Positions 8,788 through 18,066 of a DNA stretch of 64,000 nt are shown here, piece after piece. The notes under the pieces are model-generated. The model was not told the DNA's origin and made no database searches. It was given only the letters and a program-made list of their open reading frames with translations. This DNA is from Streptomyces sp. Je 1-369. Lineage in GTDB: Bacteria > Actinomycetota > Actinomycetes > Streptomycetales > Streptomycetaceae. Position 1 is the stretch's first letter, and every line of letters begins with the position of its first letter. Both the position numbers and the translations under genes were made by a program. Location: the NCBI RefSeq assembly GCF_026810505.1, contig NZ_CP101750.1:6517001-6581000 (forward strand), read 5' to 3'.

Positions 8788-10758
8788 ATGACGAAGCCCT
8801 CGCTCCCCGAGCTCCTGCACGCCGCCGTCGACGCTGTCGGTGGTACGGAACGCCCTGGCCAGGTGTCCATGGCCGAGACCGTCGCCGAGGCGATCGACGA
8901 CGGCTCCCACCTGCTGGTCCAGGCCGGCACCGGCACCGGTAAATCCCTCGGCTATCTGGTGCCGGCCCTCGCCCACGGCGAGCGTGTGGTGATCGCGACG
9001 GCCACCCTCGCCCTGCAGCGCCAGCTCGTGGAGCGCGACCTGCCGCGCACCGTGGACGCGCTGCATCCGCTGCTGCGCCGCCGTCCGCAGTTCGCGATGC
9101 TCAAGGGGCGCTCGAACTATCTGTGCCTGCACCGTCTCCACGAGGGCATGCCGCAGGACGAGGAGGAGGGCCTCTTCGATCAGTTCGAGGCGGCCGCCCC
9201 CACCAGCAAGCTGGGCCAGGACCTCCTGCGGATGCGGGACTGGGCGGACGAGACCGAGACCGGCGACCGCGACGACCTGACCCCCGGGGTCTCCGACCGG
9301 GCCTGGTCACAGGTGTCCGTCTCCTCCAGGGAGTGCCTGGGGGCTTCGAAGTGCGCCTATGGGGCGGAGTGCTTCGCCGAGGCGGCCCGCGAGCGCGCCA
9401 AGCTCTCCGACGTCGTCGTCACGAACCACGCGCTGCTCGCCATCGACGCCATCGAAGGCGCCCCCGTCCTGCCTCAGCACGAGGTATTGATCGTCGACGA
9501 GGCTCACGAGCTGGTCTCCCGTGTCACCGGCGTGGCCACGGGGGAGCTCACCCCGGGGCAGGTGACCCGCGCCGTGCGCCGTGCCGCGAAGCTGGTGAAC
9601 GAGAAGGCGGCGGACCAGCTCCAGACCGCCTCCGAGGGCTTCGAGCGGCTGATGGAGCTGGCCCTGCCCGGCCGCCTGGAGGAGATTCCCGAGGACCTCG
9701 GCTATGCGCTGATGGCCCTGCGGGACGCCGCACGCACGGTCATCAGCGCGCTCGGCTCGACCCGGGACAAGTCGGTCCAGGACGAGGACGCCGTCCGCAA
9801 GCAGGCCCTCGCCTCCGTGGAGTCGATCCACGACGTGGCGGAACGCATCACGAACGGTTCCGAGTGGGACGTGGTCTGGTACGAGCGCCACGATCGCTAC
9901 GGAGCCTCCCTCCGGGTGGCCCCCATGTCCGTGTCGGGCCTCCTCAGGGAGAAGCTCTTCTCCGACCGTTCGGTGGTCCTGACGTCCGCCACCCTCAAGC
10001 TGGGCGGTGACTTCAACGGAGTGGGGGCCTCACTCGGTCTGGCCCCGGAGGGCACCGAATCCGATGACGCGCCCGTCTGGAAGGGGCTCGACGTCGGCTC
10101 GCCCTTCGATTACGGCAAGCAGGGCATCCTGTACGTCGCCAAGCACCTGGCCCGGCCGGGCCGCGAGGGCACCCGCAGCGACATGCTGGATGAGCTGGCC
10201 GAGCTGATCGAGGCTGCCGGAGGGCGCACGCTCGGCCTGTTCTCCTCGATGAGGGCCGCTCAGGGGGCGGCGGAGGAGCTGCGGGGGCGGCTGGACATGC
10301 CGATTCTCCTGCAGGGTGAGGAGACGCTGGGCGAGCTGATCAAGGGCTTCGCGGCCGACGCGAAGACCTGCTTGTTCGGGACGCTCTCGCTCTGGCAGGG
10401 CGTCGACGTGCCGGGTCCCAGCTGCCAGCTTGTGATCATGGACAAGATTCCGTTCCCGCGTCCCGACGATCCGCTGATGAGCGCCCGCCAGAAGGCGGTC
10501 GACGACGCCGGGGGCAACGGCTTCATGGCGGTCGCGGCGACCCACGCGGCCCTGCTGATGGCGCAGGGCGCGGGACGTCTCGTACGGGCCTCCGGGGACC
10601 GTGGAGTGGTCGCCGTCCTGGACCCGCGCCTGGCCACCGCGCGCTACGGCAGCTATCTGCGGACCTCACTGCCCGACTTCTGGTACACGACGGACCGTAA
10701 TCAGGTACGGCGCTCACTGGCCGCGATCGACGCGGCGGCGAGGGCGGACGAGGCATAG
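8788..10758 (+). CDS. dinG: DinG/XPD-like ATP-dependent DNA helicase
   Basis: 656 residues. Walker A is AGTGTGKSLGYLVPAL (about residues 48-63) and the DEAH box is VDEAHEL. Cysteines in NYLCLHR and ECLGASKCAYGAECFAE, spaced as in the iron-sulfur cluster domain of XPD/DinG helicases, mark this as an FeS superfamily 2 helicase. The C-terminal motif QGAGRLVRASGDRGVVAVLDPR is helicase motif VI. The role is 5'-3' unwinding in DNA repair or R-loop removal. It converges on lexA, and a perfect hairpin lies between them. I see no LexA box upstream despite the SOS link of E. coli dinG. Confidence 0.9.
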   Translation: MTKPSLPELLHAAVDAVGGTERPGQVSMAETVAEAIDDGSHLLVQAGTGTGKSLGYLVPALAHGERVVIATATLALQRQLVERDLPRTVDALHPLLRRRPQFAMLKGRSNYLCLHRLHEGMPQDEEEGLFDQFEAAAPTSKLGQDLLRMRDWADETETGDRDDLTPGVSDRAWSQVSVSSRECLGASKCAYGAECFAEAARERAKLSDVVVTNHALLAIDAIEGAPVLPQHEVLIVDEAHELVSRVTGVATGELTPGQVTRAVRRAAKLVNEKAADQLQTASEGFERLMELALPGRLEEIPEDLGYALMALRDAARTVISALGSTRDKSVQDEDAVRKQALASVESIHDVAERITNGSEWDVVWYERHDRYGASLRVAPMSVSGLLREKLFSDRSVVLTSATLKLGGDFNGVGASLGLAPEGTESDDAPVWKGLDVGSPFDYGKQGILYVAKHLARPGREGTRSDMLDELAELIEAAGGRTLGLFSSMRAAQGAAEELRGRLDMPILLQGEETLGELIKGFAADAKTCLFGTLSLWQGVDVPGPSCQLVIMDKIPFPRPDDPLMSARQKAVDDAGGNGFMAVAATHAALLMAQGAGRLVRASGDRGVVAVLDPRLATARYGSYLRTSLPDFWYTTDRNQVRRSLAAIDAAARADEA

Positions 10759-10813
10759 TGCCCGGTGCCCGGTGCCCGGTGCCCGGTGCCCGGTGCCCGG
10801 TGCCCGGTGCCTG
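10758..10813. repeat. 7-bp tandem repeat (GTGCCCG), 8 units
   Basis: Seven perfect units plus one variant (GTGCCTG), beginning at the last base of the dinG stop codon. A non-triplet unit right after a stop codon can vary in copy number without harming the protein. Confidence 0.95.
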
Positions 10814-10937
10814 ATGCTGGCGCCGGATCGCCGGGCCATGGTTCTACCTACGAGGTCCGGTGACCCGGCAGCGTCCTGCGAAAGCGCTCGGCCGTCGCAG
10901 ACGCAGCATGGCAACTCAGGCTGCCCCAGACGCAGCA

Positions 10938-10972
10938 GGGCCCCGGAACCGGCGCAGTTGGTTCCGGGGCCC
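10938..10972. terminator. Bidirectional hairpin between dinG and lexA
   Basis: A 13-bp perfect stem (GGGCCCCGGAACC with its complement) and a 9-base loop, 14 bases beyond the lexA stop and 180 beyond the dinG stop. There is no clear T-tract; such stems are typical of Streptomyces intercistronic terminators. Confidence 0.7.
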
Positions 10973-10986
10973 GGTCAGGGGCGGAG

Positions 10987-11772
10987 TCACACCCGCCGGA
11001 GCACCGCCACGACCTTGCCGAGGATCGTCGCCTCGTCGCCGGGAATCGGCTGGTACGCGGAGTTGTGCGGGAGCAGCCAGACGTGGCCGTCCTCGCGCTT
11101 GAACCGCTTGACCGTCGCCTCGCCGTCCAGCATGGCGGCCACGATGTCTCCGTTCTCCGCGACGGGCTGACGGCGCACCGTCACCCAGTCGCCGTCACAG
11201 ATCGCGGCCTCGATCATCGAGTCACCGACGACCTTCAGAACGAAGAGCTCGCCGTCACCCACCAGCTGGCGCGGGAGGGGGAAGACGTCCTCGACCGATT
11301 CCTCGGCGAGGATCGGTCCACCGGCGGCGATGCGGCCCACGAGCGGGACGTACGACGCTGCGGGCTTGCCGGTGGTGTCGGTGGGCTGGCTGCTGGGCTG
11401 GTCCGAGCCCCGCACCTCGTACGCCCGAGGGCGGTGCGGGTCGCGGCGCAGGAAGCCCTTGCGCTCCAGAGCCATCAGCTGGTGGGCGACGGAGGAGGTG
11501 CTGGAAAGTCCGACCGCCTGACCGATCTCCCGCATGGACGGCGGGTAGCCCCGCCGCTGCACGGAGTCCCTGATGACCTCGATCACTCGGCGTTGCCTGT
11601 CGGTGAGCCCCGAGCTGTCCGCGCGGATGCCTGGAGGTCGACCCGGCAGGGAGCGAGCGGGCTTGGGCCCCTCCTGGTTCGTGGCTGCGTCATTCATGGC
11701 ATGCACCGGCTCGAGTCGGCTCTGGGAGCGGTCCTGGGCAGTGATGGTGGCGCTGTCTGCGGTGGTGGTCAC
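10987..11772 (-). CDS. lexA: LexA SOS-response repressor
   Basis: 261 residues from GTG 11772 ([17 protein letters not shown]), chosen by similarity to other Streptomyces LexA proteins and a GAGAGGGG upstream; the frame is open for another 26 codons. The winged-helix DNA-binding domain holds [24 protein letters not shown]. The self-cleavage site is the Ala-Gly of RIAAGGPIL. The catalytic serine is in [10 protein letters not shown] and the lysine in GEATVKRF. RecA filaments stimulate self-cleavage, which derepresses DNA-repair genes. An SOS box 69 bases upstream of the start implies autorepression. Confidence 0.95.
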   Translation of the reverse strand: MTTTADSATITAQDRSQSRLEPVHAMNDAATNQEGPKPARSLPGRPPGIRADSSGLTDRQRRVIEVIRDSVQRRGYPPSMREIGQAVGLSSTSSVAHQLMALERKGFLRRDPHRPRAYEVRGSDQPSSQPTDTTGKPAASYVPLVGRIAAGGPILAEESVEDVFPLPRQLVGDGELFVLKVVGDSMIEAAICDGDWVTVRRQPVAENGDIVAAMLDGEATVKRFKREDGHVWLLPHNSAYQPIPGDEATILGKVVAVLRRV

Positions 11773-11840
11773 GTCGGTCGGCCCCTCTCGAGATGTTCTC
11801 TCCCTAGCTAGCCAACGGTAGTTGCTTTCGAAAGGTTGCG

Positions 11841-11856
11841 CCAAACACACGTTCGA
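11841..11856. promoter_or_regulatory. LexA-binding (SOS) box upstream of lexA
   Basis: The minus strand reads TCGAACGTGTGTTTGG, matching the actinobacterial SOS consensus TCGAAC-N4-GTTCGA with two mismatches in the right arm. Confidence 0.75.
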
Positions 11857-12110
11857 GTGAAAAACCGGTGATTACCTACCGTGATCATGTGTTTGGGTGT
11901 ATGGCTAGCGCTCGGGCCGAACGGCAATTCGGTTCATTACGGTACGCTTCACCGCCGGGACAGTGAGCCCTTCGGCGGGGCTTCCATACTGCCACCCAGC
12001 GCCCCGTCAACCCCGCACCGGCCCCCGCCCAGAGCGGCGCGAGCGGCGGTTGCGCGCACCTGGGGTCGGCCGATGCCGCACGACACGCGCGATGCAGAAA
12101 AAGCGGCCAA

Positions 12111-12126
12111 ACCCCAGATCTAGTGG
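12111..12126. promoter_or_regulatory. NrdR box 1 candidate
   Basis: ACCCCAGATCTAGTGG, an imperfect palindrome resembling the NrdR consensus ACAC-N8-GTGT. A related 16-mer begins exactly 31 bases downstream, as expected for paired NrdR sites on one helix face. Confidence 0.6.
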
Positions 12127-12141
12127 TTGGATTACGGCAGC

Positions 12142-12157
12142 GGCCCAGAAGTTGTGG
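12142..12157. promoter_or_regulatory. NrdR box 2 candidate
   Basis: GGCCCAGAAGTTGTGG. The 15-mers CCCAGATCTAGTGGT (12113) and CCCAGAAGTTGTGGT (12144) agree at 12 positions and are 31 bp apart, about three helical turns. Confidence 0.55.
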
Positions 12158-12269
12158 TCCCTGGTCCTTCGGGGCCTCCAGGATCGCCTATGCTTGGGGC
12201 TGCTTCGAGGGCCCCAAGGGCCCATTGAGGCTTATGAGTCGTGTGCCGTGAAGGAGGGTTGGGAGTTCC

Positions 12270-12815
12270 ATGCACTGCCCCTTCTGCAGGCACCCCGACA
12301 GCCGCGTAGTCGACAGTCGCACCACTGACGACGGCACGTCGATTCGACGGCGTCGTCAGTGCCCCGACTGCTCCCGTCGTTTCACGACCGTGGAGACGTG
12401 CTCACTGATGGTGGTGAAGCGCAGCGGCGTGACGGAGCCCTTCAGTCGCACCAAGGTCATCAATGGCGTCCGCAAGGCGTGCCAGGGACGGCCCGTGACC
12501 GAGGATGCCCTCGCCCTGCTCGGTCAGCGGGTCGAAGAGGCGGTGCGGGCCACCGGAAGCGCCGAGCTCACCACTCACGACGTGGGCCTTGCCATACTCG
12601 GCCCGTTGCAGGAGCTCGACCTCGTCGCCTACCTGCGCTTCGCGTCCGTGTACCGGGCCTTCGACTCGCTCGAGGACTTCGAGGCGGCCATCGGGGAACT
12701 GAGGGAACAGCGGCTCGAGGCCGAGCCGCGCGACGCGGGCGGAGAGCGCGTCGTGAACGACTGCGGGCCCGGAGGGACTGTCGAAGTCCCGGTGCCCGCC
12801 ACCGCCGCCGACTGA
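12270..12815 (+). CDS. nrdR: NrdR, transcriptional repressor of ribonucleotide reductase genes
   Basis: 181 residues from ATG 12270 with GGAGG upstream. The N-terminal zinc ribbon has Cys3, Cys6, Cys31 and Cys34 (MHCPFC...QCPDC). It is followed by an ATP-cone domain (about residues 47-135; [19 protein letters not shown] at its start) that senses ATP/dATP. NrdR represses ribonucleotide reductase operons when dATP is high. It is the first gene of nrdR-nrdJ, 137 bases ahead of nrdJ, and paired NrdR-box candidates upstream indicate autoregulation. Confidence 0.96.
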   Translation: MHCPFCRHPDSRVVDSRTTDDGTSIRRRRQCPDCSRRFTTVETCSLMVVKRSGVTEPFSRTKVINGVRKACQGRPVTEDALALLGQRVEEAVRATGSAELTTHDVGLAILGPLQELDLVAYLRFASVYRAFDSLEDFEAAIGELREQRLEAEPRDAGGERVVNDCGPGGTVEVPVPATAAD

Positions 12816-12952
12816 CCGGCTGTCCGACCGGCCGGCGGCGAACCAGACCTGTTGAAGGCGCCCTCCGGGGTGCCCTCGACGCCAGACACACATCCGTGCC
12901 ATGGGAACAACGTGGCACTTCAGGGCGTTTTAGCCTGATATAGGGAGGCGGC

Positions 12953-15850
12953 ATGACCGAGACGACAAGCGGCCCGGCACGAGGTTCCCGCGCAAAGGGA
13001 TCCAAGGCCAGCAAGGGTCTGCGTATCGAGCGCATCCACACGACCCCCGGCGTGCATCCGTACGACGAGGTGGTCTGGGAGCGCCGTGACGTCGTCATGA
13101 CCAATTGGCGCGACGGCTCGGTCAACTTCGAGCAGCGTGGCGTCGAGTTCCCCGACTTCTGGTCGGTGAACGCGGTCAACATCGTCACCAGCAAGTACTT
13201 CCGCGGGGCCGTCGGCACCCCGCAGCGCGAGACCGGCCTCAAGCAGCTGATCGACCGCATCGTGAAGACGTACCGCAAGGCCGGCGAGGACTACAGCTAC
13301 TTCGCCTCGCCCGCCGACGCGGAGATCTTCGAGCACGAGCTGGCCTACGCCCTCCTGCACCAGATCTTCAGCTTCAACTCCCCGGTCTGGTTCAACGTCG
13401 GGACGCCCCAGCCCCAGCAGGTGTCCGCCTGCTTCATCCTGGCCGTCGACGACTCCATGGAGTCGATCCTCGACTGGTACAAGGAAGAGGGCATGATCTT
13501 CAAGGGCGGCTCCGGCGCCGGCCTGAACCTGTCCCGCATCCGTTCCTCCAAGGAACTGCTGTCCTCCGGAGGCAACGCCTCTGGTCCCGTCTCCTTCATG
13601 CGCGGTGCCGACGCCTCCGCCGGAACCATTAAGTCCGGCGGTGCCACCCGGCGCGCCGCCAAGATGGTCATCCTCGACGTCGACCACCCCGACATCGAGG
13701 GCTTCATCGAGACCAAGGTGAAGGAAGAGGAGAAGATCCGCGCCCTGCGCGACGCGGGCTTCGACATGGACCTGGGCGGCGACGACATCACGTCCGTCCA
13801 GTACCAGAACGCCAACAACTCGGTCCGCGTGAACGACACGTTCATGAAGGCGGTCGAGGAGGGCGGCAAGTTCGGCCTCACCTCCCGCATGACGGGCGAT
13901 GTCATCGAGGAGGTCGACGCCAAGTCGCTCTTCCGCAAGATGGCCGAGGCCGCCTGGGCGTGTGCCGACCCCGGCATCCAGTACGACGACACGATCAACG
14001 CCTGGCACACCTGCCCGGAGTCCGGCCGCATCAACGGCTCGAACCCGTGCAGTGAGTACATGCACCTGGACAACACGTCCTGCAACCTCGCCTCGCTGAA
14101 CCTGATGAAGTTCCTGAAGGACGACGGCAAGGGCAACCAGTCCTTCGACGCCGAGCGCTTCTCCAAGGTCGTCGAGCTGGTCATCACCGCGATGGACATC
14201 TCGATCTGCTTCGCGGACTTCCCGACGCAGAAGATCGGCGAGAACACCCGCGCCTTCCGTCAGCTCGGCATCGGTTACGCCAACCTGGGCGCCCTGCTCA
14301 TGGCCACCGGCCACGCCTACGACTCCGACGGCGGCCGCGCCCTCGCCGGTGCCATCACGTCGCTGATGACGGGCACCTCGTACAAGCGCTCCGCCGAGCT
14401 CGCCGCGGTCGTCGGCCCGTACGACGGCTACGCCCGCAACGCCACGCCGCACAAGCGCGTCATGAAGCAGCACGCCGACGCCAACGCCTCGGCCGTCCGC
14501 ATGGACGACCTGGACTCGCCGATCTGGGCCGCCGCCACGGAGGCCTGGCAGGACGTCGTCCGCCTCGGCGAGAAGAACGGTTTCCGTAACTCCCAGGCGT
14601 CGGTCATCGCCCCGACCGGCACCATCGGTCTCGCGATGTCCTGCGACACCACGGGCCTGGAGCCCGACCTCGCCCTGGTGAAGTTCAAGAAGCTCGTCGG
14701 CGGCGGCTCGATGCAGATCGTCAACGGCACCGTGCCGCAGGCCCTGCGTCGCCTGGGGTACCAGGAGGAGCAGATCGAGGCGGTCGTCGCCCACATCGCC
14801 GAGAACGGCAACGTGATCGACGCCCCGGGCCTGAAGCCCGAGCACTACGAGGTCTTCGACTGTGCCATGGGCGAGCGCTCCATCTCCGCGATGGGTCACG
14901 TCCGCATGATGGCCGCGATCCAGCCGTGGATCTCGGGCGCCCTCTCCAAGACGGTCAACCTTCCGGAGACCGCCACCGTCGAGGACGTCGAAGAGGTCTA
15001 CTACGAGGCGTGGAAGATGGGCGTCAAGGCGCTCGCCATCTACCGCGACAACTGCAAGGTCGGTCAGCCCCTCTCCGCCAAGAAGAAGGAAGCGGAGAAG
15101 GCCGAGGTCACCGAGAAGGCCGAGGACACGATCCGTGCCGCGGTCGAGAAGGTGGTCGAGTACCGCCCGGTCCGCAAGCGCCTCCCGAAGGGCCGTCCCG
15201 GCATCACCACCTCCTTCACGGTGGGCGGCGCCGAGGGCTACATGACCGCGAACTCCTACCCGGACGACGGTCTCGGTGAGGTCTTCCTGAAGATGTCCAA
15301 GCAGGGCTCGACCCTCGCGGGCATGATGGACGCCTTCTCCATCGCCGTCTCCGTCGGTCTGCAGTACGGCGTGCCCCTGGAGACGTACGTTTCCAAGTTC
15401 ACGAACATGCGCTTCGAGCCGGCCGGCATGACGGACGACCCGGACGTGCGGATGGCGCAGTCGATCGTCGACTACATCTTCCGTCGCCTGGCGCTGGACT
15501 TCCTGCCCTTCGAGACGCGCTCCGCGCTCGGCATCCACTCGGCCGAGGAGCGTCAGCGCCACCTGGAGACCGGGTCGTACGAGCCCGCCGAGGACGAGGT
15601 GGACGTCGAGGGTCTGGCGCAGTCCGCCCCGCGGCAGCCCGAGTCCCTGAAGGCCGTCGCCACGCCGAAGGCGGAGGCCGAGGCGGCCAAGGAGGCCCCG
15701 CAGCAGGCGCACACCAGCGCTGAGCTCGTGGAGATGCAGCTGGGCATCCAGGCCGACGCGCCGCTCTGCTTCTCCTGCGGCACGAAGATGCAGCGCGCCG
15801 GTTCCTGCTACATCTGCGAGGGCTGCGGCTCGACCAGCGGCTGCAGCTGA
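12953..15850 (+). CDS. nrdJ: NrdJ, class II adenosylcobalamin-dependent ribonucleotide reductase
   Basis: 965 residues from ATG 12953, with GGGAGGCGG close upstream. It reduces ribonucleotides to deoxyribonucleotides using a B12-derived radical, so it works with or without oxygen. The active-site region NPCSEYMHLDNTSCNLASLNL is typical of class II reductases. The C-terminus has a Cys-rich zinc/redox segment (CFSCGTKMQRAGSCYICEGCG) preceded by a low-complexity Glu/Ala linker. There is no ATP cone at the N-terminus; nucleotide sensing for regulation falls to NrdR. A strong hairpin follows at 15897-15927. Confidence 0.96.
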   Translation: MTETTSGPARGSRAKGSKASKGLRIERIHTTPGVHPYDEVVWERRDVVMTNWRDGSVNFEQRGVEFPDFWSVNAVNIVTSKYFRGAVGTPQRETGLKQLIDRIVKTYRKAGEDYSYFASPADAEIFEHELAYALLHQIFSFNSPVWFNVGTPQPQQVSACFILAVDDSMESILDWYKEEGMIFKGGSGAGLNLSRIRSSKELLSSGGNASGPVSFMRGADASAGTIKSGGATRRAAKMVILDVDHPDIEGFIETKVKEEEKIRALRDAGFDMDLGGDDITSVQYQNANNSVRVNDTFMKAVEEGGKFGLTSRMTGDVIEEVDAKSLFRKMAEAAWACADPGIQYDDTINAWHTCPESGRINGSNPCSEYMHLDNTSCNLASLNLMKFLKDDGKGNQSFDAERFSKVVELVITAMDISICFADFPTQKIGENTRAFRQLGIGYANLGALLMATGHAYDSDGGRALAGAITSLMTGTSYKRSAELAAVVGPYDGYARNATPHKRVMKQHADANASAVRMDDLDSPIWAAATEAWQDVVRLGEKNGFRNSQASVIAPTGTIGLAMSCDTTGLEPDLALVKFKKLVGGGSMQIVNGTVPQALRRLGYQEEQIEAVVAHIAENGNVIDAPGLKPEHYEVFDCAMGERSISAMGHVRMMAAIQPWISGALSKTVNLPETATVEDVEEVYYEAWKMGVKALAIYRDNCKVGQPLSAKKKEAEKAEVTEKAEDTIRAAVEKVVEYRPVRKRLPKGRPGITTSFTVGGAEGYMTANSYPDDGLGEVFLKMSKQGSTLAGMMDAFSIAVSVGLQYGVPLETYVSKFTNMRFEPAGMTDDPDVRMAQSIVDYIFRRLALDFLPFETRSALGIHSAEERQRHLETGSYEPAEDEVDVEGLAQSAPRQPESLKAVATPKAEAEAAKEAPQQAHTSAELVEMQLGIQADAPLCFSCGTKMQRAGSCYICEGCGSTSGCS

Positions 15851-15896
15851 CAGCAGGCGGACCACGTCCGCCGCGCGACCCTGAGCCGCGCTTGAG

Positions 15897-15927
15897 AGAG
15901 GGTGTCGACCATCGGTCGGCACCCTCT
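15897..15927 (+). terminator. nrdJ transcription terminator hairpin
   Basis: A 14-bp stem (AGAGGGTGTCGACC; one G-U pair) with a 3-base loop, 47 bases after the nrdJ stop. Confidence 0.7.
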
Positions 15928-15944
15928 TCCGGTGTGGCCCCCTA

Positions 15945-16021
15945 GGATCAGTGCTCCCGTTGGATCAGTGCGCCCTCTGGATCAGGGTGCCCTCTGGATC
16001 AGTGCGCCCTTTGGATCAGTG
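15945..16021. repeat. 17-bp tandem repeat overlapping the 3' end of terD
   Basis: Units of GGATCAGTGCGCCCTCT start at 15945, 15962, 15979, 15996 and 16013, giving four full and one partial copy. The last, partial unit contains the stop codon of the minus-strand TerD gene (TGA at 16018-16016). Confidence 0.93.
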
Positions 16022-16543
16022 TTCGCTGCCCATCAGAGAGGCGAACGTCGTCGGGTCGGCATCGAAGCCCCGGACGAGCCCGAGGAACGACCACGCCCCG
16101 GCCTCGTCCCGGGTGAACTGGGCGATCGTCGCGGCCGTGCTGCCGGAGACGCCGGACAGGTCACTCTCGACCAGGTTGTTGTGACCCTCACGGATACGGA
16201 ACGCGGCGTTCGAGATATCGCCGAAGACCTTCTGCCCTGTCTCCTGCTGTATGGCCACGCCCACTACGACGCGGGTGAATGTCGGAGCGAGCCGGTTCAG
16301 CTCCAGCGTCATGACCTCGTCGAAGCCAAAACCCTGCCCCGTCCTGCTGTCGCGGTTGAGTGTGATCGTGCCGTCGGGGGAGCGGCTGTCGAAGTGCACG
16401 AGGTACACAGGATCGCCGTAGGGGGCATCGGCCGCGTACGTCGCCGCGATGATGTCGAGGTCGTTGGGCGGCGTTCCGGCCGGGCTCGGATCCCACTTGA
16501 GACCGACCTCGACCTTCTTGATGCCCTTGTGGACACTGTTCAC
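16016..16543 (-). CDS. TerD-family protein
   Basis: 175 residues from GTG 16543, with AAGGAGGGG 8 bases upstream; the frame is open for another 20 codons that lack homology-like features. TerD signatures are VEVGLKWDPS, DLDIIAATY, PVYLVHFDSRSPDGTI, DEVMTLELNRLAPTFTRVVVGVAI, FRIREG and FLGLVRGFDADP. TerD domains bind calcium and occur in stress and tellurite-resistance systems; in Streptomyces there are many copies linked to development and calcium homeostasis. It stands alone here, divergent from the arylamine N-acetyltransferase. Its exact role is unknown. Confidence 0.85.
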   Translation of the reverse strand: MNSVHKGIKKVEVGLKWDPSPAGTPPNDLDIIAATYAADAPYGDPVYLVHFDSRSPDGTITLNRDSRTGQGFGFDEVMTLELNRLAPTFTRVVVGVAIQQETGQKVFGDISNAAFRIREGHNNLVESDLSGVSGSTAATIAQFTRDEAGAWSFLGLVRGFDADPTTFASLMGSEH

Positions 16544-16596
16544 TGGACTTTCCCCTCCTTGACGTGCCGCACACGCTACGACGAGATCATGGACCC

Positions 16597-17427
16597 ATGA
16601 CATGGAACGGGGAAGAACTCGACATCGACGCCTACATGGCGAGGCTCGGACATACGGGCGGGACGAAGCCGGATCTGGACACCCTGCGTACGCTCCACCG
16701 GGAGCACGTGGCGGCGATCCCCTTCGAGAATCTCGAGATGATGCTCGGTCGGCCGGTACCGCTCGATCTGCCCGCCCTCCAGGACAAGCTGCTGCGTCGG
16801 CGGCGAGGCGGTTACTGCTACGAACAGAACCTTCTCTTCGCGGCGGCCCTGGAGCGCATCGGCTTCGAGGTCACCGGGCTCGGGGCACGCGTCAGGGCCG
16901 GGGCGACCTCCACGCGTGCGGTGAGCCACATGCTCCTCAAGGTGGAGGTCGACGGCGAAGCGTGGCACTGCGACACAGGGTTCGGAGCCGATGGACTGCT
17001 CGAGCCCATCCCGCTGCGCGCGGGCGTGGAAATGCAACAAGGAGAGTGGCGATTCGTCCTCCACGAGGAGGATGAGGACTCAGGCGTCCTGGTGCTGCGG
17101 ACATGGCGCCCCGGCGACGGATGGTTCGACCTCTACGCGTACACACAGGAACGGCGACTCCCGGTCGACTACGTAGTAATGAACCACTACACGTCGACCC
17201 ACCCCAGGTCGTCATTCATTCGCCGGCCGGTGGTGCAGAAGGCCGACTCCGAGGTGCGTCGCATGCTTGTGGGCGATCAACTGACGCTGACCCGCCCGGA
17301 CGGCACGACGGACGAACGAAGCGTTCCTGTGGGCGAATTGCTGGACGTTCTCGACCGGGAGTTCGGTATTGAACTCGATGCCGAGGACTCGGCCGAGCTG
17401 ATCCGGGTGCACTACGCCGGAGCGTGA
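16597..17427 (+). CDS. Arylamine N-acetyltransferase (NAT)
   Basis: 276 residues from ATG 16597 (MTWNGEELDIDAYMARLG). NATs transfer acetyl from acetyl-CoA to arylamines or hydrazines, or act as amide synthases in antibiotic pathways. The catalytic cysteine is in RRGGYCYEQNLLF, the histidine in the SHMLLKVEVDGEAWHCDTGFGADG region, and the Asp follows. Length and motif order fit stand-alone xenobiotic-type NATs. No biosynthetic genes are next to it, so detoxification is more likely than rifamycin-type ring closure. Confidence 0.88.
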   Translation: MTWNGEELDIDAYMARLGHTGGTKPDLDTLRTLHREHVAAIPFENLEMMLGRPVPLDLPALQDKLLRRRRGGYCYEQNLLFAAALERIGFEVTGLGARVRAGATSTRAVSHMLLKVEVDGEAWHCDTGFGADGLLEPIPLRAGVEMQQGEWRFVLHEEDEDSGVLVLRTWRPGDGWFDLYAYTQERRLPVDYVVMNHYTSTHPRSSFIRRPVVQKADSEVRRMLVGDQLTLTRPDGTTDERSVPVGELLDVLDREFGIELDAEDSAELIRVHYAGA

Positions 17428-17460
17428 CCCGGGGCGTGCTCCGCGCCGTACGATGGCGCG

Positions 17461-18066
17461 GTGCTGGTCAAGTGGATTCGCTGCTCCGTGGTCGATCGTC
17501 GGGGATTCGAACGAGGACAGCGGAAGTGGGCGGGGCTTTTGGGGGAGCCGGGATTCCGGGGGCAGGGCGGGGGGTGGAGCCGAGGGCGACAGGGCGTCGC
17601 CCACGTCTTCACGTTCTGGGAGAGCCGCCCCTTCTACGACTCCTTCATGGCCCGCTCCCACGACCGCCTGGCCACCGCGCAGTCCGGCACCTACAAGTGC
17701 CTCCGCGCCAAACTCTTCGACCACCGCTTCGACGTGAAGACCGGATTCGAGCCGCGTTTCACCGACGTGGACGTGGTGCGCGTCGCGCACTGCCGTGTCC
17801 GTGAGCCGCGGGTGGAGCACTTCGCGCTCATGCAGGAGAAGGTCTGGAACCCCGCCATGGCCGGCTCACCCGGTATGGTGCGCGGTCTCTTCGGCGAGGC
17901 GCCCGGACACGAATTCCTGGTGCTTTCCATGTGGTTGTCGGCGGCCGAGCACGGCAAATACCGTGCCGAGCGGGTGGAGCGTCTCGCCTTGCGGGCGCAG
18001 ACGCAGGCCGACGTCGCCGCGCTCGCGGGGGACATCGTGGAGTTGGAGCCGTCTTGGACGGTGTGA
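17461..18066 (+). CDS. DUF4937-like (YdbC-type) hypothetical protein
   Basis: 201 residues from GTG 17461. It starts MLVKWIRCSVVDRRGFERGQRKWAGLLGEPGF and contains FTFWESRPFYDSFMARSHD, FEPRFTDVDVVRVAHCRV and FLVLSMWLSAAEHGKY. This resembles the Bacillus YdbC/DUF4937 family, which has a dimeric alpha-beta barrel look. Two similar halves can be seen, each with an aromatic-rich beta strand near its start. Function is unknown. It is soluble, has no signal peptide, and follows the NAT gene by 33 bases on the same strand, so co-transcription is possible. Confidence 0.7.
   Translation: MLVKWIRCSVVDRRGFERGQRKWAGLLGEPGFRGQGGGWSRGRQGVAHVFTFWESRPFYDSFMARSHDRLATAQSGTYKCLRAKLFDHRFDVKTGFEPRFTDVDVVRVAHCRVREPRVEHFALMQEKVWNPAMAGSPGMVRGLFGEAPGHEFLVLSMWLSAAEHGKYRAERVERLALRAQTQADVAALAGDIVELEPSWTV

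Larger units (their letters stand above)
11857..12269. promoter_or_regulatory. lexA/nrdR divergent intergenic region
   Basis: With the SOS box this forms a 498-base gap. It is relatively AT-rich near the lexA side. The nrdR side holds two direct repeats read as NrdR boxes and the nrdR ribosome-binding site GGAGG about 12250. I see no cobalamin riboswitch and no short gene. Confidence 0.5.

Noticed and set aside
10758..10813. The 7-bp repeat array considered as a CRISPR-like array
   Set aside because: The units are contiguous with no spacers and far too short, and no cas genes are present.
11857..12269. Looked for a cobalamin riboswitch ahead of nrdR-nrdJ
   Set aside because: No B12-box-like sequence was recognised. 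In Streptomyces the B12 riboswitch is known from the other (class I) reductase operon, and NrdJ itself uses B12.
12920..15922. A 1000-codon minus-strand open frame antisense to nrdJ
   Set aside because: nrdJ is unmistakable on the + strand; the antisense product shows no family motif and is a GC-bias shadow.
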